6,308 nt of DNA from CAYSLA01 sp964431685 (GTDB taxonomy: Bacteria > Armatimonadota > UBA5829). The DNA lies in NCBI GenBank assembly GCA_964431685.1, contig CAYSLA010000189.1, positions 1 through 6,308 of the forward strand. Direction: 5' to 3'. A program made the position numbers and the translations under genes. The notes below the pieces were generated by a model that did not search any database, was not told the origin of the DNA, and was given only the letters and a program-made list of their open reading frames with translations. Positions 3,556 to 6,308 of the stretch are shown here, piece by piece. Numbering within the stretch: position 1 is the first letter of the stretch; each line of letters begins with the position of its first letter.

Positions 3556-6308
3556 ATGACGATAAGACCCTCCATAGCTGTGGCGATTCTGGTGTTTGTC
3601 CTCTTGGGCTCAGCTTTTGCCGCGGATACAGTGGAGATAGCTCCTTACCAGAAGGCACGCGTCGACAGCCTTGGCGGCGTTACCACGGCAAGTTCATTGG
3701 TTGCGTGGTTGGCCAGGGAATACAGACTCGTGGCGGATTTCGACATAAGTGCCTACCAGGGACGTGTTCCAATAAACGCCACCTTGAAGTTCTCGACGAC
3801 CTATTTCTCCTCCTACGGTAATGTGGTGGACATCGACAGGGTCCCGTCGGACCTCCGCGTAGACAGCGCCGACTTTGGCTCAGCACCGCTTGCGCCGGTC
3901 GCGCGCGGTCTCTACAATCAGTCCGCACACGAAGTAGACGTGACCTCGCTTGTTGCAGACGCGCTTCCAACCGCCACGCCCAATCCCGGCTATGCTCCGT
4001 GGGGCAGCGGTATTCAGTTCAGATGGTCGGACAGCGACACTGTGCCGAACCGCTGCGGGTACAACGTGCTGAATGTCGTGCTCCGGATGGTGCTCGCACC
4101 CGGTGAGGGCTCGGGCACAATAGCCCAGGCCAAGCTCCAGGCCGACGGCAGCCCGGTTGACTGTTTCGGCGTGGTTAGCGCGATGCTGGGATCGAGCTTC
4201 TACATAGAGGAATCAGACCGTTCCTCCGGCACAAGGGTGGATTCGTCGGATGCCGGGCGGCAGCTCGGGGAGCGTGTCTGGGTCTCCGGAATTGTGCGCA
4301 CACTTGGTTCCGGTGAGCGCTACATAACGGATAGTCCCATAACCGGGCGTGTTGGGTTATCCGAGCCGATAGAGCCTTTCGCTATGAACTACAGAGCTCT
4401 TGGCGGGAGTGACTTTGGGACGCCCCCGCTAGGTCAGGTTGGCGCACCCGACGGCGTCGGACTCAACAACGTGGGACTTCTCGTGCGGGCAAGTGGGTTC
4501 GTAACGGAATCCGGTGGAGACTGGATGAAGATAGCGGATGGTTCCGGAAGCGGCTTGAAGGTGATAGGCGCACTGCCCGCTCAGTCCGGACTCGTCACAG
4601 TTACGGGCATCAGCAGTCTCGAGAACTCCGTCCCTGGCACGGAAACTCCCGTAAGCTACGCGGTCACCGACTTGTCCACGGCCATTGCCCGGGCAGGAAC
4701 GAGTCAGGTTACGCTCACCATATCGCAGGTGGTCAGTGTGCTCACCGACACCGTTGTGCCGGAGAACGTGACTCTGTTGTTTTCCAGGGGCGGAATGCTG
4801 GAAGTTGCCGCAGGCGTGACTCTCACCATCAACGGCGGCATCGACGCTGGGCTCTACCAGATATTCAGCGGACTGGGAACCGTGACCGGGGATCCGAAAG
4901 TGGAGGCTGTCTACCCCGAATGGTTCTACAGCGGGGCCTATGACTCACAGTCGGCAAACTGGTCACCCGCCATCAACAAGGCGGTTGCTCTTGCCAACGG
5001 AGGGTGTCTCAAGGTGAAGCTGCAGTCTCGCAGATACAACCTTTTCAGTGCGGTCAACCTGGCCAGCTTCCCCGCAGGCAAAGCGGGCATGACCCTTGAG
5101 GGAAGCGTCAGAAGCACTCAGCCCGAACGCGGGACCCTGCTGGTCGGCAACACGGGAAGCGGCAGGTGTGTTGTCGAGACCACCGACAGCGACGGCATTC
5201 ATCTCAAGAACATTGGTGTCGTTCGCGGAAGTGTCAATCCCAGCACGATAGGCATCTTGCAGGCAAGGGGAACTGGCAACGGCTGGGCAGGCGATCAGTT
5301 CCACGAGAACGTATATGTGAACATGGGCTCGGCCCCGGCCGCGAACGGCGGACTTGGAACAATAGGAATCGCAAGCCTTGGGGCCAGACAGACACGTTGG
5401 CAGAATCTGCAGTCGGGGGCGAACCTGCCTCTGGTTGTAAGCTCGTCGATCACCTGTTCCCGCACCAGAGGAGATTTCTCGGGCACGCAGGAATGCACAA
5501 TCTCATCATCAGTTGGCGCGACGCTGGATGGCGGCGCGGGCGGCGGTGTCATCAGACTGAGCGGGCTTGGCAGGCTTACGGCCTATGACTACGTGTCACC
5601 GTGTGCCCTGATCAGCGGAGCCGCCACTGTCGACTTGGGTGAAACGTCTCTGCGCATGGTGGAGTCAGGCACAGGCGGAGTTCAAGTCGGTGCATACAAC
5701 TATTCCATCGAAAGCTGGGGGTGCTCTCAGTTCCACCACTACGGCTCGGTTGATGGCGCCGGAGGCTATCTGCTCAATCGCCGGCACCTGAGCGATGCTC
5801 AGGTCAACGCGACTATGAAGGCTTGCGGTGAGACGTCGGCACCGGTTCTATACTTCTTCGACGACGGAGCAAGTCACGAAGTGTCCGGTTGCAGATTCAA
5901 TATTGCATCCGGTGATGTCTCTCGCGCGTTTCTTGCATCCAGAAGGATGGACTCCAGCAGTGAGGAACCGATGCTCTTTGCGATCAAGGGATGTGAGTTC
6001 AAGACCAATCTCCCACTGAACCTTACTACGTGGCCCGACTCCCGCGTGCTTCGCAACACCAGCAGCAGTGTTCTTCACTTTGGAGATGGCCAGCGGGTGA
6101 AGGTCGGGGACCGTACCGTTGAGTTGCCAGTCTCAAAGAACATTGGCGTCCGAGGGCAGACCACTGATCTTTTCCGGATCATTATGCCCACCTGTGTCAG
6201 CAACCTTGGGGCGTTTTCAGTCTCGGTAAGCCTGGCCGGTTCTCTGAGCAACGCGATAGACGGTGGGGTTGGCAGCCCGTCGGTAAACAGCTTCAGATCG
6301 AAGTTCAG
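3556..6308 (+). CDS. Large secreted modular protein: shared module, OB-like pair, right-handed beta-helix (3' partial)
   Basis: The frame is open without a stop from ATG 3556 to the window end: 917 complete codons plus two bases, so the C-terminus is missing. A signal peptide is cleaved after AFA (residue 22). Residues 24-182 are a diverged copy of the shared module (VPSDLRVDSADFGSA, VDVTSLV, GIQFRWSD). Residues 188-370 match the OB-like pair of the gene at 1001 (FYIEESDRSSGTRV, VRTLGSGERY, GVGLNNVGLLV). From about 396 the sequence turns into a beta-helix: VPENVTLLFSRGGML, LTINGGIDAGLYQIFSG, then YPEWF at 453-457 and AINKAV...NGG. This block precedes the parallel beta-helix in pectate-lyase-superfamily (Pectate_lyase_3) and phage tailspike-like proteins. 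Gly/Ser/Asn-rich short strands and about a dozen cysteines follow. Such helices usually bind or cleave polysaccharide; I cannot assign catalytic residues or substrate. AGGGA at 3543-3547 is 8 bases before the ATG. Likely an extracellular polysaccharide-active or binding protein. Confidence 0.85.
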   Translation, partial: MTIRPSIAVAILVFVLLGSAFAADTVEIAPYQKARVDSLGGVTTASSLVAWLAREYRLVADFDISAYQGRVPINATLKFSTTYFSSYGNVVDIDRVPSDLRVDSADFGSAPLAPVARGLYNQSAHEVDVTSLVADALPTATPNPGYAPWGSGIQFRWSDSDTVPNRCGYNVLNVVLRMVLAPGEGSGTIAQAKLQADGSPVDCFGVVSAMLGSSFYIEESDRSSGTRVDSSDAGRQLGERVWVSGIVRTLGSGERYITDSPITGRVGLSEPIEPFAMNYRALGGSDFGTPPLGQVGAPDGVGLNNVGLLVRASGFVTESGGDWMKIADGSGSGLKVIGALPAQSGLVTVTGISSLENSVPGTETPVSYAVTDLSTAIARAGTSQVTLTISQVVSVLTDTVVPENVTLLFSRGGMLEVAAGVTLTINGGIDAGLYQIFSGLGTVTGDPKVEAVYPEWFYSGAYDSQSANWSPAINKAVALANGGCLKVKLQSRRYNLFSAVNLASFPAGKAGMTLEGSVRSTQPERGTLLVGNTGSGRCVVETTDSDGIHLKNIGVVRGSVNPSTIGILQARGTGNGWAGDQFHENVYVNMGSAPAANGGLGTIGIASLGARQTRWQNLQSGANLPLVVSSSITCSRTRGDFSGTQECTISSSVGATLDGGAGGGVIRLSGLGRLTAYDYVSPCALISGAATVDLGETSLRMVESGTGGVQVGAYNYSIESWGCSQFHHYGSVDGAGGYLLNRRHLSDAQVNATMKACGETSAPVLYFFDDGASHEVSGCRFNIASGDVSRAFLASRRMDSSSEEPMLFAIKGCEFKTNLPLNLTTWPDSRVLRNTSSSVLHFGDGQRVKVGDRTVELPVSKNIGVRGQTTDLFRIIMPTCVSNLGAFSVSVSLAGSLSNAIDGGVGSPSVNSFRSKF
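3625..4101 (+). repeat. Module copy 4, divergent (residues 24-182 of the beta-helix protein)
   Basis: It aligns in order with copies 1-3 but has lost the WADGGEYR block (here VAWLAREYRLVADFDIS), the IWAGGY block (here FSSYGNV) and the WNNG block (here LYNQS). It keeps PSDLRVDSADFGSA, DVTSLV, NPGYAPWGSGIQFRWSDSD. It is clearly the oldest or fastest-changing copy. Confidence 0.75.
4117..4665 (+). repeat. OB-like tandem region, copy B
   Basis: Residues 188-370 repeat the layout of the C-terminal region of the gene at 1001: TIAQAKLQADGS, FYIEES...GTRV, LGERVWVSGIVRT, GERYITD, then GVGLNNVGLLVRASGFV and a second short barrel ending LVTVTGISSLEN. Here it sits between the shared module and the beta-helix instead of at the C-terminus. 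Confidence 0.55.

Noticed and set aside
5166..5588. 140-residue frame on the + strand
   Set aside because: It overlaps the large frame from 3556 that continues with signal peptide, homologous modules and beta-helix pattern; this shorter frame is Arg/His-rich and lacks any family feature.

Overview
The window carries four genes, all on the + strand, and looks like a chromosomal accessory region for cell-surface or secreted proteins. It most resembles an uncultured Armatimonadota (or a nearby PVC-like phylum). Two things point there: a pseudopilin with the mature start FTLIELLVVIAIIAILAA followed by 'FARAR' and an H-X9-DG tail, and a PEP-CTERM protein in the same neighbourhood. The assignment rests on recognised sequence style, not on a search. 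I see no mobile elements, tRNA, rRNA or CRISPR.

Layout: 1-132 is upstream sequence with a perfect 20-bp palindrome nested in a 9-bp inverted repeat. 133-822 encodes a prepilin-like protein. 823-1000 is a structured gap with two tandem copies of a hairpin unit whose arms can re-pair, plus a third stem-loop. 1001-2638 encodes a secreted protein with two copies of a ~157-residue beta-rich module followed by two OB-like domains. 2639-2768 holds a strong hairpin and a strong ribosome binding site. 2769-3386 encodes a small protein with one module and a PEP-CTERM anchor. 3387-3555 contains three hairpins, two with alternative pairing. 3556 to the window end is a large open-ended gene: one divergent module, the same OB pair, then a right-handed beta-helix (pectate-lyase/tailspike-like) region cut by the window edge.

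How they fit together: three consecutive signal-peptide proteins reuse one module in different combinations: module plus anchor; module x2 plus OB pair; module plus OB pair plus beta-helix. I infer a locally duplicated family that displays or releases polysaccharide-binding or polysaccharide-acting proteins, with the shared module as the common binding or assembly element. The module resembles DNRLRE/CBM96-type beta-sandwich domains in style, but I cannot confirm that. Every gap contains a GC-rich hairpin, so the genes may be separate or attenuated transcription units rather than one simple operon.
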